Below, piece after piece: positions 16,342 through 25,585 of a stretch of 64,000 nucleotides of DNA; positions within the stretch are counted from its first letter, which is position 1, and every line of letters starts with the position of its first letter. The DNA comes from Candidatus Fermentithermobacillus carboniphilus (GTDB lineage Bacteria; Bacillota; Sulfobacillia; Fermentithermobacillales; Fermentithermobacillaceae). Under the pieces are notes generated by a model, which was given only the letters and a program-made list of their open reading frames with translations, did no database searches and was not told the origin of the DNA. Made by a program: the position numbers and the translations under genes. The stretch lies in NCBI GenBank assembly GCA_018208355.1, contig CP062796.1, forward strand, positions 1,830,494-1,894,493. Direction: 5' to 3'.

Positions 16342-17049
16342 ATGCGGAGTCCTGGAGCGAAGTTCTGGACTATCCTCACTGTGGCAGTCGGCATTTTAAC
16401 GGGCGTCCTGGTCTACAGGTATCTTTCTGCCCTGCAAGCGGCGACGGATGATTCTTCTATGGTGAATGTGGTGGTTGCCCGGGTGAGGATCCCCCGGGAC
16501 ACAAAGATCTCGCCCGAGATGATAAGGGTTTCCCAGATTCCGTCTAAATACGTCCACCCAATGGCGGTGAACGATCCGCAAGATGTCGTGGACCGGTACG
16601 CGACGCAGGAGTTCTGGCCGGGAGAACCCATCTTGAAAGGCCAGGTGGCGTCCGAGAAAGCCGCCAACGAATTGCCGTATAAGATCCCTTCAGGCAAGAG
16701 GGCCATCACGATTGCGGTGAATTCCGTGACCGGAGTTGCCGGTCATATCAAACCCGGTCATTACGTGGATGTCTTGGTATCGTATCAGGTCTCAGAAAGA
16801 GTAGAAGATGTGAGAGTCAGCACCGTCCTCCAGAAAGTGCTGGTGCTTGCCGTTGGTTCTGACCTGCAGAAGAAAGAAGGGGTTCAGCAGGCCGAGACCG
16901 TGACCCTCGCTGTCAAACCTGAAGAAGCGCAAATGTTGTTCATGGCCGAAAGCGTCGGGCGTATCAAACTGGTGCTGCGCCCTGCTGGGGAGGATGGGGA
17001 ACTGCGTCTCCCCACGATAGACCGGAGGTCGCTGTTGATGCAGCCTTAG
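16342..17049 (+). CDS. cpaB: Flp pilus assembly protein CpaB/RcpC
   Basis: A 235-residue protein with one N-terminal membrane helix (about residues 8-27) followed by a SAF domain (VVVARVRIPRDTKISPEMIRV) and the CpaB/RcpC region (ITIAVNSVTGVAGHIKPGHYVDVLV, then VLQKVLVLAVG). In Gram-negative bacteria it works beside the secretin; here no secretin gene is present, as expected for a single-membrane cell. ATG after GGGGGAGGCGGG. The 140-base spacer before it contains a weak 6-bp hairpin only. Confidence 0.9.
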   Translation: MRSPGAKFWTILTVAVGILTGVLVYRYLSALQAATDDSSMVNVVVARVRIPRDTKISPEMIRVSQIPSKYVHPMAVNDPQDVVDRYATQEFWPGEPILKGQVASEKAANELPYKIPSGKRAITIAVNSVTGVAGHIKPGHYVDVLVSYQVSERVEDVRVSTVLQKVLVLAVGSDLQKKEGVQQAETVTLAVKPEEAQMLFMAESVGRIKLVLRPAGEDGELRLPTIDRRSLLMQP

Positions 17050-17085
17050 CTGGCGGATTGCCCCCGGTATGGCGGTGAAACCGAG

Positions 17086-18339
17086 GTGAGCACAGTGGAC
17101 AAGGCAACTGTGGTGATAATCGATCACTCACAGGGGATCAGTATCAAAGAACGACTTAAAAAATGCGTTGAAGTAACCGTGATGGGGAGCACGGACAACC
17201 CTGACATTGGCTTGACGCTGGCCGAGCGATTCCAACCAGCCATAATCATCCTCAATGTCGATTTGCCCGGGGGCAAGGGCCCATCCCTTGCGGAAGCTCT
17301 TGCCCTTGAGTGCCCCATGTCCAGCCTTATACTGCTGAGTAACTCCGACAGCAAAAAAGTGCTGCACCTTGCTCTTGAGGTGGGGGCCAAAGAAGTGATC
17401 ACCCTCCCTGTCGATGACGACAAGCTGATCCGTTCTGTACAGAAGGTGGTTCAGGGACACTGGAAGCGCCAGGCTCTGTATTCGGTACAGAAAAACCAGA
17501 AACCCCAGTTCAAGACCATCACCGTCTTCAGCACCAAGGGAGGGGTGGGCAAGACGACGGTGGCGCTGAATCTGGCCTTGGCCATCCGCGAAATTACCGG
17601 GAAAAGAGTCGTTGCCGTTGATCTGGATCTTCTCTCTGGCAACCTTTCCCTCATGGCGGGAGTGAGCTGGAAACATTCAATAAAAGACCTGGTTGACGAC
17701 ATAAATACTCTGGATAAAGAACTCATCGATAGCTATTGCGCCGAACATCCCTCGGGGCTGAAGATCCTTTCCGCGCCCCTTCACCCGGATTTCGTCGGAT
17801 TCGTCCAGCCCGAGCACGTGCAGAAACTCCTTTCCCTCATGTCCTCGGTCTTCAACTATGTCGTCGTGGATGCCCCGACCTATCTCCACGATACCGTCGT
17901 ACCTGCTCTTGAGGCTGCCGACGATATCATTGTAGTGACGACGCTGGACCTTGCCTCCATCCGGAATCTGAAACAGTGCATAGACCTTCTCGCCAGGCTG
18001 TCAATGCGAACGAAGGCCCGGATAGTCGTCAACCGCATGGGCTACAGCGGTGGGCTCAAGGTAAAGGATGTTGAAGAAGAGATCGGGATGGCGGTTGAGT
18101 GCATCATCCCCAACCAGGAGAAAGCGGCGATAGATGCCGTCAATATGGGAAAGCCGCTGTTCACGTCAGCCAGAAACTCTCAGGTGGCGCGCCGGTTTGC
18201 CGAGCTGGCGGCTAAAGTACTCGCAGAAGAAGACCGCCATGGCCTGGCAGGTGTTCCAGTGAAGTTGTCCGGGAGTATCCGGAGTCTTCTGCCCAAGTCC
18301 GCGCGCCAACAGCCATTCTCTTCAATTCCCCGTCTGTAG
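17086..18339 (+). CDS. tadZ: TadZ/CpaE-type localisation ATPase
   Basis: A 417-residue protein. An N-terminal receiver-like domain (about 1-125, with Asp59 in NVDLPGG) is followed by a MinD/ParA-type ATPase with the deviant Walker A FSTKGGVGKTT (Lys156) and VVAVDLDLLSGN. In Tad systems this protein places the pilus machine at the pole or a membrane focus. The receiver-like part has lost the paired acidic residues of true receivers, so it is probably not phosphorylated. GTG start. Confidence 0.9.
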   Translation: MSTVDKATVVIIDHSQGISIKERLKKCVEVTVMGSTDNPDIGLTLAERFQPAIIILNVDLPGGKGPSLAEALALECPMSSLILLSNSDSKKVLHLALEVGAKEVITLPVDDDKLIRSVQKVVQGHWKRQALYSVQKNQKPQFKTITVFSTKGGVGKTTVALNLALAIREITGKRVVAVDLDLLSGNLSLMAGVSWKHSIKDLVDDINTLDKELIDSYCAEHPSGLKILSAPLHPDFVGFVQPEHVQKLLSLMSSVFNYVVVDAPTYLHDTVVPALEAADDIIVVTTLDLASIRNLKQCIDLLARLSMRTKARIVVNRMGYSGGLKVKDVEEEIGMAVECIIPNQEKAAIDAVNMGKPLFTSARNSQVARRFAELAAKVLAEEDRHGLAGVPVKLSGSIRSLLPKSARQQPFSSIPRL

Positions 18340-18361
18340 GGGAAGTACGCGGAGAAGGTAG

Positions 18362-19741
18362 GTGTTGAACGTGTCTCTGTTGCAGAAAAGGTTGGAACAA
18401 CTGCGTCAGAATAGGCAGGCGCAGGACGAGATGCCAGGTGCCGGGCCAGTTGTTCCCCCGGGCTCGTCGAAACAGGTTCTGTGGAGGAGGATAAAGGATA
18501 CTGTTATGCAAGAGGCCGCGGAGGTCCTGGACATTGACGCCATGGACCGCATGACAGAAGCGGAAAGGTCGAGTTACCTTTCGCGGGAGGTTGGGGTTCT
18601 GGTTCAGAAAGCAGCCGCTGGAATGAACGTGACCCTCACCCGGAGTGAGTTCGGGCGCATGGTTGAAGAACTCATAAGCGAGATAACAGGCTATGGACCT
18701 ATAACTCCTCTTCTAGCCGATCCCACCGTCAACGAGATCATGGTCAATGGGCCGAACCAGGTCTACGTCGAACGCCACGGAAAACTCGAACTCACGGACA
18801 TCACCTTTCGGGATGACGCCCACGTAATGCACGTGATAGAACGAATAGTTGCGCCTTTGGGCAAAAGGATCGATGAAAGCTCGCCCATGGTGGATGGTCG
18901 GCTTCCGGACGGCTCCCGATTTAACGCCACGATTCCCCCGGTCTCGTTAATAGGGCCGGTGCTCACTATAAGGAAGTTTTCGGCTAAACCTTTCACTATG
19001 GCGGATCTCATAAGGTTCGGGACGCTCTCTACAAATATGGCTATCTTCCTGAAGGCCTGCGTCGAAGGCCGGCTAAACATCATCATTGGAGGCGGGACAG
19101 CCAGCGGGAAAACCACCACCCTCAACGTGCTCTCGTCCCTCATTCCTAACAACGAAAGGATTATAACCATCGAAGATGCGGCAGAACTCAATCTGCAACA
19201 GGAACACGTTATCCGGCTTGAGTCCCGGCCGAGCAACATCGAAGGGAAAGGCCGGATATCCATAAGGGACCTGGTCATCAACTCTTTGAGGATGCGTCCC
19301 GACAGGATAGTGGTGGGCGAGGTGCGCGGAGGGGAAGCCCTGGACATGCTGCAAGCCATGAACACGGGTCACGACGGTTCCCTCACGACAGGACACGCCA
19401 ACTCTCCCCGGGACCTCCTGTCACGTCTTGAAACCATGGTCCTAATGGCGGGGGTGGATCTTCCGGTCAGGGCCATCCGTGAACAGATCGTATCGGCGAT
19501 CGATCTCATCGTCTATCAGGCAAGATTTAAAGACGGGACCCGGAAGATCACGAACATCACCGAAGTGGTGGGGATGGAAGGAGATGTCATAACCTTACAG
19601 GATATCTTCGTTTTCGAGCAACACGGAGTGTCGGAAGACGGGAAAGTGATGGGTACTTTCCGGGCTACGGGAGTTCTCCCCAGGTGCCTGCCTCAACTCG
19701 AGGCTAAAGGGATACACCTGCCTCCCGGGATCTTCGGATAG
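18362..19741 (+). CDS. tadA: Tad pilus secretion ATPase TadA/CpaF
   Basis: A 459-residue hexameric ATPase that drives pilus extension and retraction. An N-terminal domain (LLADPTVNEIMVNGPNQVYVE) precedes the Walker A GGGTASGKTTTLN (Lys250), the Asp box IITIEDAAELNLQ, and the Walker B/His box region RPDRIVVGEVRGGEALDMLQAMNTGH. The most upstream start is GTG 18362 with a GGAGAAGG site; GTG 18371 is an alternative. It sits directly between tadZ and tadB. Confidence 0.95.
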   Translation: MLNVSLLQKRLEQLRQNRQAQDEMPGAGPVVPPGSSKQVLWRRIKDTVMQEAAEVLDIDAMDRMTEAERSSYLSREVGVLVQKAAAGMNVTLTRSEFGRMVEELISEITGYGPITPLLADPTVNEIMVNGPNQVYVERHGKLELTDITFRDDAHVMHVIERIVAPLGKRIDESSPMVDGRLPDGSRFNATIPPVSLIGPVLTIRKFSAKPFTMADLIRFGTLSTNMAIFLKACVEGRLNIIIGGGTASGKTTTLNVLSSLIPNNERIITIEDAAELNLQQEHVIRLESRPSNIEGKGRISIRDLVINSLRMRPDRIVVGEVRGGEALDMLQAMNTGHDGSLTTGHANSPRDLLSRLETMVLMAGVDLPVRAIREQIVSAIDLIVYQARFKDGTRKITNITEVVGMEGDVITLQDIFVFEQHGVSEDGKVMGTFRATGVLPRCLPQLEAKGIHLPPGIFG

Positions 19742-19884
19742 AGGTCGTCATAGAGGGTATGTTGTGAGATTTCTGGGAGCTGTTCCAAGAGTCGGTCAGG
19801 ATTTTTCGACTTCGCCCTACGTGGCTCGGATTAAGGCATTCCACCGAACCTTGTACCCAGAGAGAACGAAGGAGGGGCGGCCCA

Positions 19885-20982
19885 TTGGCTATCTCCATAT
19901 CTGTATGCGCATCTATCTTTGCAGCCCTGGTCACATGGACACTCATCGATTTTGCCACCAGGGATGGGCGACGCCTCCGGGCGCGGTTGAGGGAGGTTCT
20001 GGCCGACGCGCATCCGGAGTCTGCTGGAGCCGCTGCTTGGGCTTCTCCCGCTGGCGTCTCTTATGTCGGCTTTGCTTCTGCGGAGGCTGTTTCCGGTGGT
20101 GTTGCCTCTGGTGGCACCGCTTTAGGTGGGGCTGCCTCTGTCCGCCTGAATGGCTCACGGAAGGCCGCGCATATTACAGGCCAGAGAAGGCTGAGATTTC
20201 CGATAATTGCTGTGCCCGGCTCGCTTTTAGGACGCCGTTTTGGTGAAAGACTGCGGTCAGAACTGGCTCGGGCGGGTATCCCGCTGAAACCCGAAGAGTT
20301 GGTGAGTATGGCCGCGATATTGGGTTTTGGGGGTTTTATCCTGGGTATGTTGTTTTTCCGCAGAGCTCTCTTTGCTACCGTACCAGGGGTCCTCGGCGTT
20401 CTGGTGCCGTTTCTGTGGGTTCACCTTGCCAAGAAAGAAAGGAGCGCCGGGATCGAAGGTCAGCTTCTGAATGCGCTGGTCTTGATCGCAAACTCCCTCC
20501 GGGCAGGTCACAGTTTCATGCAGGCTCTTGAACTGGTACAGAAGGAGATGGAGCCCCCATTGGCACAGGAGCTCGGCAGGGTCATCCGGGAAAGCAAGAT
20601 GGGAATTCCCGTTGAAGAGGCTCTCTTGAACCTGACAAGGAGAGTTGAGAGCCGAGACCTGGACCTTGCCGTCACAGGTGTGCTCATCCAGCGTCAAGTT
20701 GGGGGAAATCTCGCGAGAGTCCTTGACAATATTGCCCTCACTATCGATAGGCGCATCAAGACCCGGGCAAGAATCCGGGTAGTCACCGCTCAGGGAAGGA
20801 TATCCGCCTGGATTATATCTATCCTGCCTTTTGCCCTGGGTGTCTTGGTGTTCGGTATGTACCCCGAATTTGGTCGCGTCATGTTTTCAGAACCTATGGG
20901 GATCGGGATGCTTATGGTAGCAGGAATACTTTTGGTGGTCGGGATTTTCCTTGTCCGGCGGGTGGTGAACATCGATGTCTGA
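19885..20982 (+). CDS. tadB: Tad pilus membrane protein TadB
   Basis: A T2SS-F-domain platform protein of 365 residues with an N-terminal helix, a cytoplasmic domain (LRAGHSFMQALELVQKEMEPP) and C-terminal helices. TTG 19885 follows a GGAGGGGC site. Residues about 45-95 form an Ala/Gly/Ser/Val-rich low-complexity stretch with repeated GGVASGG / GGTALGG units, absent from typical TadB. The 143-base gap before it contains no convincing gene. The stop overlaps the tadC start. Confidence 0.9.
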   Translation: MAISISVCASIFAALVTWTLIDFATRDGRRLRARLREVLADAHPESAGAAAWASPAGVSYVGFASAEAVSGGVASGGTALGGAASVRLNGSRKAAHITGQRRLRFPIIAVPGSLLGRRFGERLRSELARAGIPLKPEELVSMAAILGFGGFILGMLFFRRALFATVPGVLGVLVPFLWVHLAKKERSAGIEGQLLNALVLIANSLRAGHSFMQALELVQKEMEPPLAQELGRVIRESKMGIPVEEALLNLTRRVESRDLDLAVTGVLIQRQVGGNLARVLDNIALTIDRRIKTRARIRVVTAQGRISAWIISILPFALGVLVFGMYPEFGRVMFSEPMGIGMLMVAGILLVVGIFLVRRVVNIDV

Positions 20983-21925
20983 CGGGATCCGGCCTCCATA
21001 TCTTTCCATATACCTGATATCGTTCCTCGCGGCTTTATGGGGTGCAGGAGTATTCACTGTGTTCCGGCACGTTTTTGGAGGGAAGCGAATGCAGGTTCTG
21101 GAGCGGTTGCGGGCCCTGCAGATGGCGCCTCCCGAAGACGAAGAAGACATTCTAAAACAGCCATTCCTGAAGAGAACGGTTGGACCCCTTGCCAAGCGGT
21201 TGGCGGCTACTCTCGGGCAGGTGGCACCGGCAAGGGTCCTCCGGAGAATCGAAGATAGGCTTGTGAAGGCGGGCAATCCCCGGAACCTGAAACCTGGAGA
21301 TCTCCTGGTACTTCAGGGGACCCTTGGCCTGTTAACGCTTGGGGCCAGTATACTGATCTTCCGGTTCATGGAAATTTCAGCAATTCGCGTGGCCGTTATC
21401 TCGCTGGCTTTAGGCGCAGTCGCGATGTACCTACCCTTGTTTTATCTCAGCCGTCTATCGATAAAACGCCAGCAAGATATCCGCCGGAGCCTGCCAGATG
21501 TTATGGATTTCCTGGTGATAAGTCTCGAGGCGGGTCTCACCTTTGACCTGGCCCTCCTCCGGGTGGTCGAAAAATTCCGTGGGACGGCGGGAGAGGAATT
21601 TCAGAGGGCCTTGAGGGAGATACAACTGGGAAAGCCCCGGAAGGATGCTCTACAGGACATGGCTAACCGAGTCGGGATCGAAGAACTCTCTTTCCTGGTC
21701 AACGCCATAGTGCAGGCGGAGCAGCTTGGGGTGGGACTCTCCAACGTGTTGAGGCTTCAGGCCGATCTCATGCGGGAGAAAAGACAACAGAGTATCGAGG
21801 AACAAGCCATGAAGGCTCCGATCAAGATGTTGTTCCCGCTGATTTTCTTCATATTTCCTTCGATTTTCGTCATCATACTTGGTCCAGCGATCCTGAACAT
21901 ACTGAAGATCTTCAGCGGTAGGTGA
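20975..21925 (+). CDS. tadC: Tad pilus membrane protein TadC
   Basis: A 316-residue T2SS-F-domain protein and the partner of TadB in the inner-membrane platform. It has three or four hydrophobic helices and the typical LPDVMDFLVISLEAGLTFDLALLRV and VQAEQLGVGLSNVLRLQADLMREKR segments. ATG overlaps the tadB stop by 8 bases, so it is translationally coupled. Confidence 0.92.
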   Translation: MSDGIRPPYLSIYLISFLAALWGAGVFTVFRHVFGGKRMQVLERLRALQMAPPEDEEDILKQPFLKRTVGPLAKRLAATLGQVAPARVLRRIEDRLVKAGNPRNLKPGDLLVLQGTLGLLTLGASILIFRFMEISAIRVAVISLALGAVAMYLPLFYLSRLSIKRQQDIRRSLPDVMDFLVISLEAGLTFDLALLRVVEKFRGTAGEEFQRALREIQLGKPRKDALQDMANRVGIEELSFLVNAIVQAEQLGVGLSNVLRLQADLMREKRQQSIEEQAMKAPIKMLFPLIFFIFPSIFVIILGPAILNILKIFSGR

Positions 21926-22039
21926 CTTTGGCGAGGCTCGCCGGCGTTAGGGTGTTGGGATAAGGCGATAAGGCCGAATTCGAGCTTAAATCGACGAACG
22001 AATTGAGAGGCGACTTTTTGCCGAGGAGTAGCCGTACAA

Positions 22040-22474
22040 GTGTTTGAACAAGGAACCACCAAAGCATTGCTGAATCTGGATACAGGAGAGATAGTCGTCC
22101 GCCGGGTTTACCTGGCAGATACTTTCCGGCGGCGTCTCTTGGGGTTGATCCCTCGCAGCAGGATAGACGAAGATGAGGGCCTTCTGTTAGTACCTTGTAA
22201 GGGTGTTCATACGTTCTTCATGCGTTTTCCCATAGACATTGTCTACCTGGACCGGTACATGTCTGTGGTTGCCTTATTTCCGGATACGAGACCGTGGCGG
22301 GTGTTACCTCAAGTGCCCGGTGTGGCGCAGGTTTTGGAGACGGCTGCGGGGACCGTCTCGAAGAGCAAAACCAAAATCGGCAACAAGCTTACTTTTTCCA
22401 GCCTACCGCCGGCCCGTTTGCTGTATGCGCTGAATATCAGAGCCGACAAGAGAAACACCCCGGCAGAGGCGTAG
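22040..22474 (+). CDS. DUF192 family protein
   Basis: A 144-residue protein with the DUF192 pattern: FRRRLLGLIPRS near residues 28-39, GVHTFFMRFPIDIVYLD near 54-70, and VLETAAGTVSKSKTKIGN near 100-115. The family has no settled function; small members often end Tad operons, as here. GTG start. The last about 50 residues extend past the domain and overlap the 3' end of the convergent MFS gene by 166 bases. The real C terminus may be shared sequence rather than functional protein. Confidence 0.8.
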   Translation: MFEQGTTKALLNLDTGEIVVRRVYLADTFRRRLLGLIPRSRIDEDEGLLLVPCKGVHTFFMRFPIDIVYLDRYMSVVALFPDTRPWRVLPQVPGVAQVLETAAGTVSKSKTKIGNKLTFSSLPPARLLYALNIRADKRNTPAEA

Positions 22475-23622
22475 AATGAGCTGCCGAGACCCAGTGAGTC
22501 GCCCATCGCTCCTCCGATGACAGGACCCGTGACAGCCCCCAGCGGCAATACGCCGTTGAGCACACCAAATGCTCGTCCCCTGAATTCCCTGGGTACCGCC
22601 CTGGCGGCCAACACATTTCCCGCCACAGTGAGGATGCCGCTGAATATCCCAAAACCCAAGCGGAAAAGTGAAATGGCGAAGAGATTGACCCACACTCCGT
22701 GGAGCGCCGCCGTTAAAGCAGAACCGATAAGTCCAGCAGCAAAGCGGCGTTCGACGCCTGATTCCTGGCCGTTAGCGTTTCTGCCCGGCCTGGCCGCCAG
22801 GGTGGCTCCCAGCACGGTACCTGCCCCGGCAATTGAATAAACTATCCCGCTGATGAGCGTGGAATTCTTTCCTTCAGAGAGGAGATCTACGTAGAGCACA
22901 AGGGTTGGTTGGGTCATTTGCACTGCCGCTTGAACCAGGAAGAGGCAGATGAGGACCACCGTTAGGTCCCGGTTCTTAAAGGATGTCATTATATCTGCCA
23001 GGACGTTAATCTTATCCTGGCCCGGAACAACCTGTTCCCTCAACAAAAGGAAGGAAACTACCGTGAAGGCGAAGAGAGTCACCGCGGACAGCCGGAAAGT
23101 GAACGGGATACCGAGAAGACTAACCAGCACACCACCTAGCAGTGGTCCCGAGATGGTCCCGGCGGCGCTGGCTGCCTGCAGAAGCCCCAGAGCATAACCG
23201 ATGTGTTCCTCAGGTGTATTTGTTGCCACCAGCGAGGTTGCTGCAGGTATGAAACCTGACAAGAACCCGGTGAGTCCTCTGAGCAGGACAAACTGCATGG
23301 GAGTCCTTGCGGCGGGGTAGATGGCATAGGTTAGGGCAATCCCCACTCCCGAGCGCAGTATCTGTAACCTCTTTCCATACTTGTCGGCAATGGATCCCCA
23401 GACTGGCGCCATAATGGCGGACGTAAGGAAAGATGCCGAATACGCCATTCCTGACCATGTTGCCAGGTTTTCCGTGACGGCCATGGATTTCAGGACGTAC
23501 GGAAGGAATGGAGTGACCAGGGTAAAGGAAGCTTGCCCCACGAATACCATTGCGAGAACTACATACAGGTTCTTCTTCCAAAAACTCAATGCCACCGCCA
23601 GCCTTTGCCTCGTACTGTGCAT
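22309..23622 (-). CDS. MFS exporter, MdtG/TetA-like
   Basis: A 437-residue major facilitator with 12 predicted helices. Motif A-like GSIADKYGKRLQIL lies between helices 2 and 3, and a drug:H+ antiporter-type motif C (GTISGPLLGG) in helix 5. ATG 23622 with AAGGGAG upstream is preferred over a TTG at 23676. The last 35 or so residues follow helix 12 and are encoded in the overlap with the DUF192 gene. It is probably a drug or metabolite exporter; the substrate is unknown. Confidence 0.88.
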   Translation of the reverse strand: MHSTRQRLAVALSFWKKNLYVVLAMVFVGQASFTLVTPFLPYVLKSMAVTENLATWSGMAYSASFLTSAIMAPVWGSIADKYGKRLQILRSGVGIALTYAIYPAARTPMQFVLLRGLTGFLSGFIPAATSLVATNTPEEHIGYALGLLQAASAAGTISGPLLGGVLVSLLGIPFTFRLSAVTLFAFTVVSFLLLREQVVPGQDKINVLADIMTSFKNRDLTVVLICLFLVQAAVQMTQPTLVLYVDLLSEGKNSTLISGIVYSIAGAGTVLGATLAARPGRNANGQESGVERRFAAGLIGSALTAALHGVWVNLFAISLFRLGFGIFSGILTVAGNVLAARAVPREFRGRAFGVLNGVLPLGAVTGPVIGGAMGDSLGLGSSFYASAGVFLLSALIFSAYSKRAGGRLEKVSLLPILVLLFETVPAAVSKTCATPGT

Positions 23623-23896
23623 TAAATGCTCCCTTAAACGTTTGGTAATTCGATAATGGGGAGAAAAATCCTCCAATCTTTGCGTTCAACTACATGGCTC
23701 CTTTCTGCACCGATGTAGTTAGATGGGCAGGGACTTCTACTCCGGGCCTTGTGGTTGGCGGCGCGTTGCAGAGTCTCCCGAATTTTATCGTCACTGTCAT
23801 CGCTAATCTTGTGAGAAGGTAATCGGGGAAAGAGTCAAGAAGGAAAGGGTCCTGTAAACTTGAGCAGACGTTTTAGACCGAGGAGGCTCATTTCTT

Positions 23897-24553
23897 ATGG
23901 ACATAAAGTCAGCCAAGCTGGAAGTGCTCGCCGGTTGCCGGGCTATGGTGGATAAAGGACTCACCGTAGGGACTGCGGGGAATATAAGCATGAGGGCAGA
24001 CGCCGAGGGAGTCTTTGTCATCACCCCCACCAGCATGGATTACTCCCTTCTAACCCCCGACGATCTGGTCGTGGTGGACTATGACGGCAAGATCGTATCC
24101 GGAAAGCGGAAGCCCTCGATTGAGGTGTCGATGCACCGGCTCATACTCCTGAACCGGCCTGACGTGCAGGCGGTGGTTCACACTCATTCCCTTTACGCGA
24201 CGGCTTTCGCGTCTTCTAAAGAAGCGACTTTTTTGCCCGCCTTTGCGATAGAGGTTATATCTTACCTTGGAGGTGAGATAGCCATAGCCGAATTCGCGCC
24301 GCCGGGGAGTTTGGAACTGGCCGAGGCTACCGTGAAAGCTCTTGGTACCAACGCTGGAGTGCTCATGCGCAATCACGGAGCTATCGGGGTCGGGAAAACG
24401 ATGCGTGACGCGCTAACAGCTGCCGAGATCCTGGAAAAATCGTGCCAGATTGCATTCTTCTCGCGCATCATGGGTGGCCTTCTCGACCTGCCGGCGGAGT
24501 TTGTTGCCAGCGCGAAGCAGAAGTCCCTTGAGAAACGCGGAGTTCGTCGATGA
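23897..24553 (+). CDS. Class II aldolase/adducin-family enzyme (fuculose-phosphate aldolase-like)
   Basis: A 218-residue zinc enzyme. Glu near 75 (KPSIEVSMH) is the catalytic acid. Ligand histidines are in VVHTHSLYA (about 93 and 95) and in MRNHGAIGVG (about 155). It matches the L-fuculose-1-phosphate or L-ribulose-5-phosphate family in length. ATG after GAGGAGG. The gene stands alone between the divergent MFS gene and a terminator, so its sugar-phosphate or aldehyde substrate is not indicated by context. Confidence 0.85.
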   Translation: MDIKSAKLEVLAGCRAMVDKGLTVGTAGNISMRADAEGVFVITPTSMDYSLLTPDDLVVVDYDGKIVSGKRKPSIEVSMHRLILLNRPDVQAVVHTHSLYATAFASSKEATFLPAFAIEVISYLGGEIAIAEFAPPGSLELAEATVKALGTNAGVLMRNHGAIGVGKTMRDALTAAEILEKSCQIAFFSRIMGGLLDLPAEFVASAKQKSLEKRGVRR

Positions 24554-24605
24554 AGACGGGGCGGCCTGACGTCTCGTTTACAGTTAAGAGGGTTCTCTAA
24601 CGCAA

Positions 24606-24632
24606 ACAGGGTCCCGCGAAGCGGGACCCTGT
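24606..24632 (+). terminator. Terminator hairpin after the aldolase-family gene
   Basis: ACAGGGTCCCGC - GAA - GCGGGACCCTGT is a perfect 12-bp stem with a 3-base loop. No long U run follows; only a loose CTTCTTTCT. I see no gene in the rest of 24554-24874 apart from the operator described next. Confidence 0.75.
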
Positions 24633-24832
24633 AATGCACTTCTTTCTGTGATCCTTGGTGTGCCTGTGCCGGCAGTCTGCGCCGCAGCTCACTCGGGTAG
24701 GCTGTACAGGTAACGTGGCCTGCCCGGCCTTCCATATAGCACGCTCATCTTTGCGATGTTGAGGTCAACTGAGTAACGCACAAAGCAATTGAATCAAAGA
24801 AGGACTTCTGAAGTACGCGTCGAATAGTATGA

Positions 24833-24843
24833 TGGTCTAACCA
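24833..24843 (+). promoter_or_regulatory. FadR-type operator before the GntR gene
   Basis: TGGT-CTA-ACCA is a perfect match to the TGGT-N3-ACCA operator of FadR-subfamily regulators. It lies 31 bases upstream of the ATG of such a regulator. A further ACCATC at 24848-24853 pairs with GATGGT at 24831. It is probably an autoregulatory site for the operon. Confidence 0.65.
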
Positions 24844-24874
24844 TATAACCATCTAGCTATTGGGAGCGACGTTA

Positions 24875-25585
24875 ATGGAGTTCAAGAAGCTGACAACACA
24901 GAAATTGCCGGACAAGGTGAAAGAACAATTCGTAGAGTTGATCAAAAATGGGGTCCTCAAACCTGGTGACAGGCTTCCGCCGGAGCGAGATCTGGCCGGG
25001 CATCTCGGAGTTAGCAGAGGAGTTCTTAGAGAGGCACTTCAAGTCTTGGAGGCTCACGGATACATCACCAGAAAACCAGGAGGTGGGACCTATGTAAGGG
25101 AACTAGGGGATCAGCTTGTCGGCATCGACGGCCTATGTGATAAGTTGAAACAGGCCACCTTCATGGACCTTCTCGAGGCAAGAGAGGCTATTGAAGAGAA
25201 GGCAGTCCAGCTTGCCATCCAACGAGCGTCTGACGAAGACCTAGCCCAGATGGAGTCGATTCTGGCGCAGGCTAAACAAGGAGCTGGAACCCCGGAACTG
25301 GACCGTGCGTTTCACCTGTGTATTGCCTCTGCAACGAAGAACGTCGTAATAACCAACTTCATGTCCGCTAACCTAGAGTTGATAAAGGACATAACCTCGC
25401 AAACGCACAGATTGCCAGGTCGCAGCGATGAAATGATCAAGGAGCACGAAAAAATCCTGAACGCCATAAGGCATCGGGATCCTCTAGCCGCAAGAGCTGC
25501 TGTGCTTGAACACCTCACTAATGTTAGGAACGCAGTTCTAAAGGTGTTTTCTGGGGAGGGGGAGCGTAATGTCAAAAAAGCCTGA
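24875..25585 (+). CDS. FadR-subfamily GntR transcriptional regulator
   Basis: A 236-residue regulator. Its winged helix-turn-helix spans about residues 8-75 (LKPGDRLPPERDLAGHLGVSRGVLREALQVL). A C-terminal FCD ligand-binding domain follows (LLEAREAIEEKAVQLA; histidines near FHLCIA and EHEKILNAI suggest a metal site). ATG 24875 behind GGGAG is preferred over TTG 24860. The stop overlaps the next gene by 17 bases. It probably represses the operon until a carboxylate ligand of the downstream pathway binds. Confidence 0.92.
   Translation: MEFKKLTTQKLPDKVKEQFVELIKNGVLKPGDRLPPERDLAGHLGVSRGVLREALQVLEAHGYITRKPGGGTYVRELGDQLVGIDGLCDKLKQATFMDLLEAREAIEEKAVQLAIQRASDEDLAQMESILAQAKQGAGTPELDRAFHLCIASATKNVVITNFMSANLELIKDITSQTHRLPGRSDEMIKEHEKILNAIRHRDPLAARAAVLEHLTNVRNAVLKVFSGEGERNVKKA

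Noticed and set aside
19764..20246. Open frame overlapping the start of tadB
   Set aside because: Trp/Cys-rich translation, out of frame with TadB and produced by its low-complexity stretch.
23749..23766. Second sigma-54 promoter (TTGGCGGCGCGTTGC) before the aldolase-family gene
   Set aside because: The spacing between the GG and GC pairs is 9 instead of 10 bases, and the CAC of the -24 box is missing.
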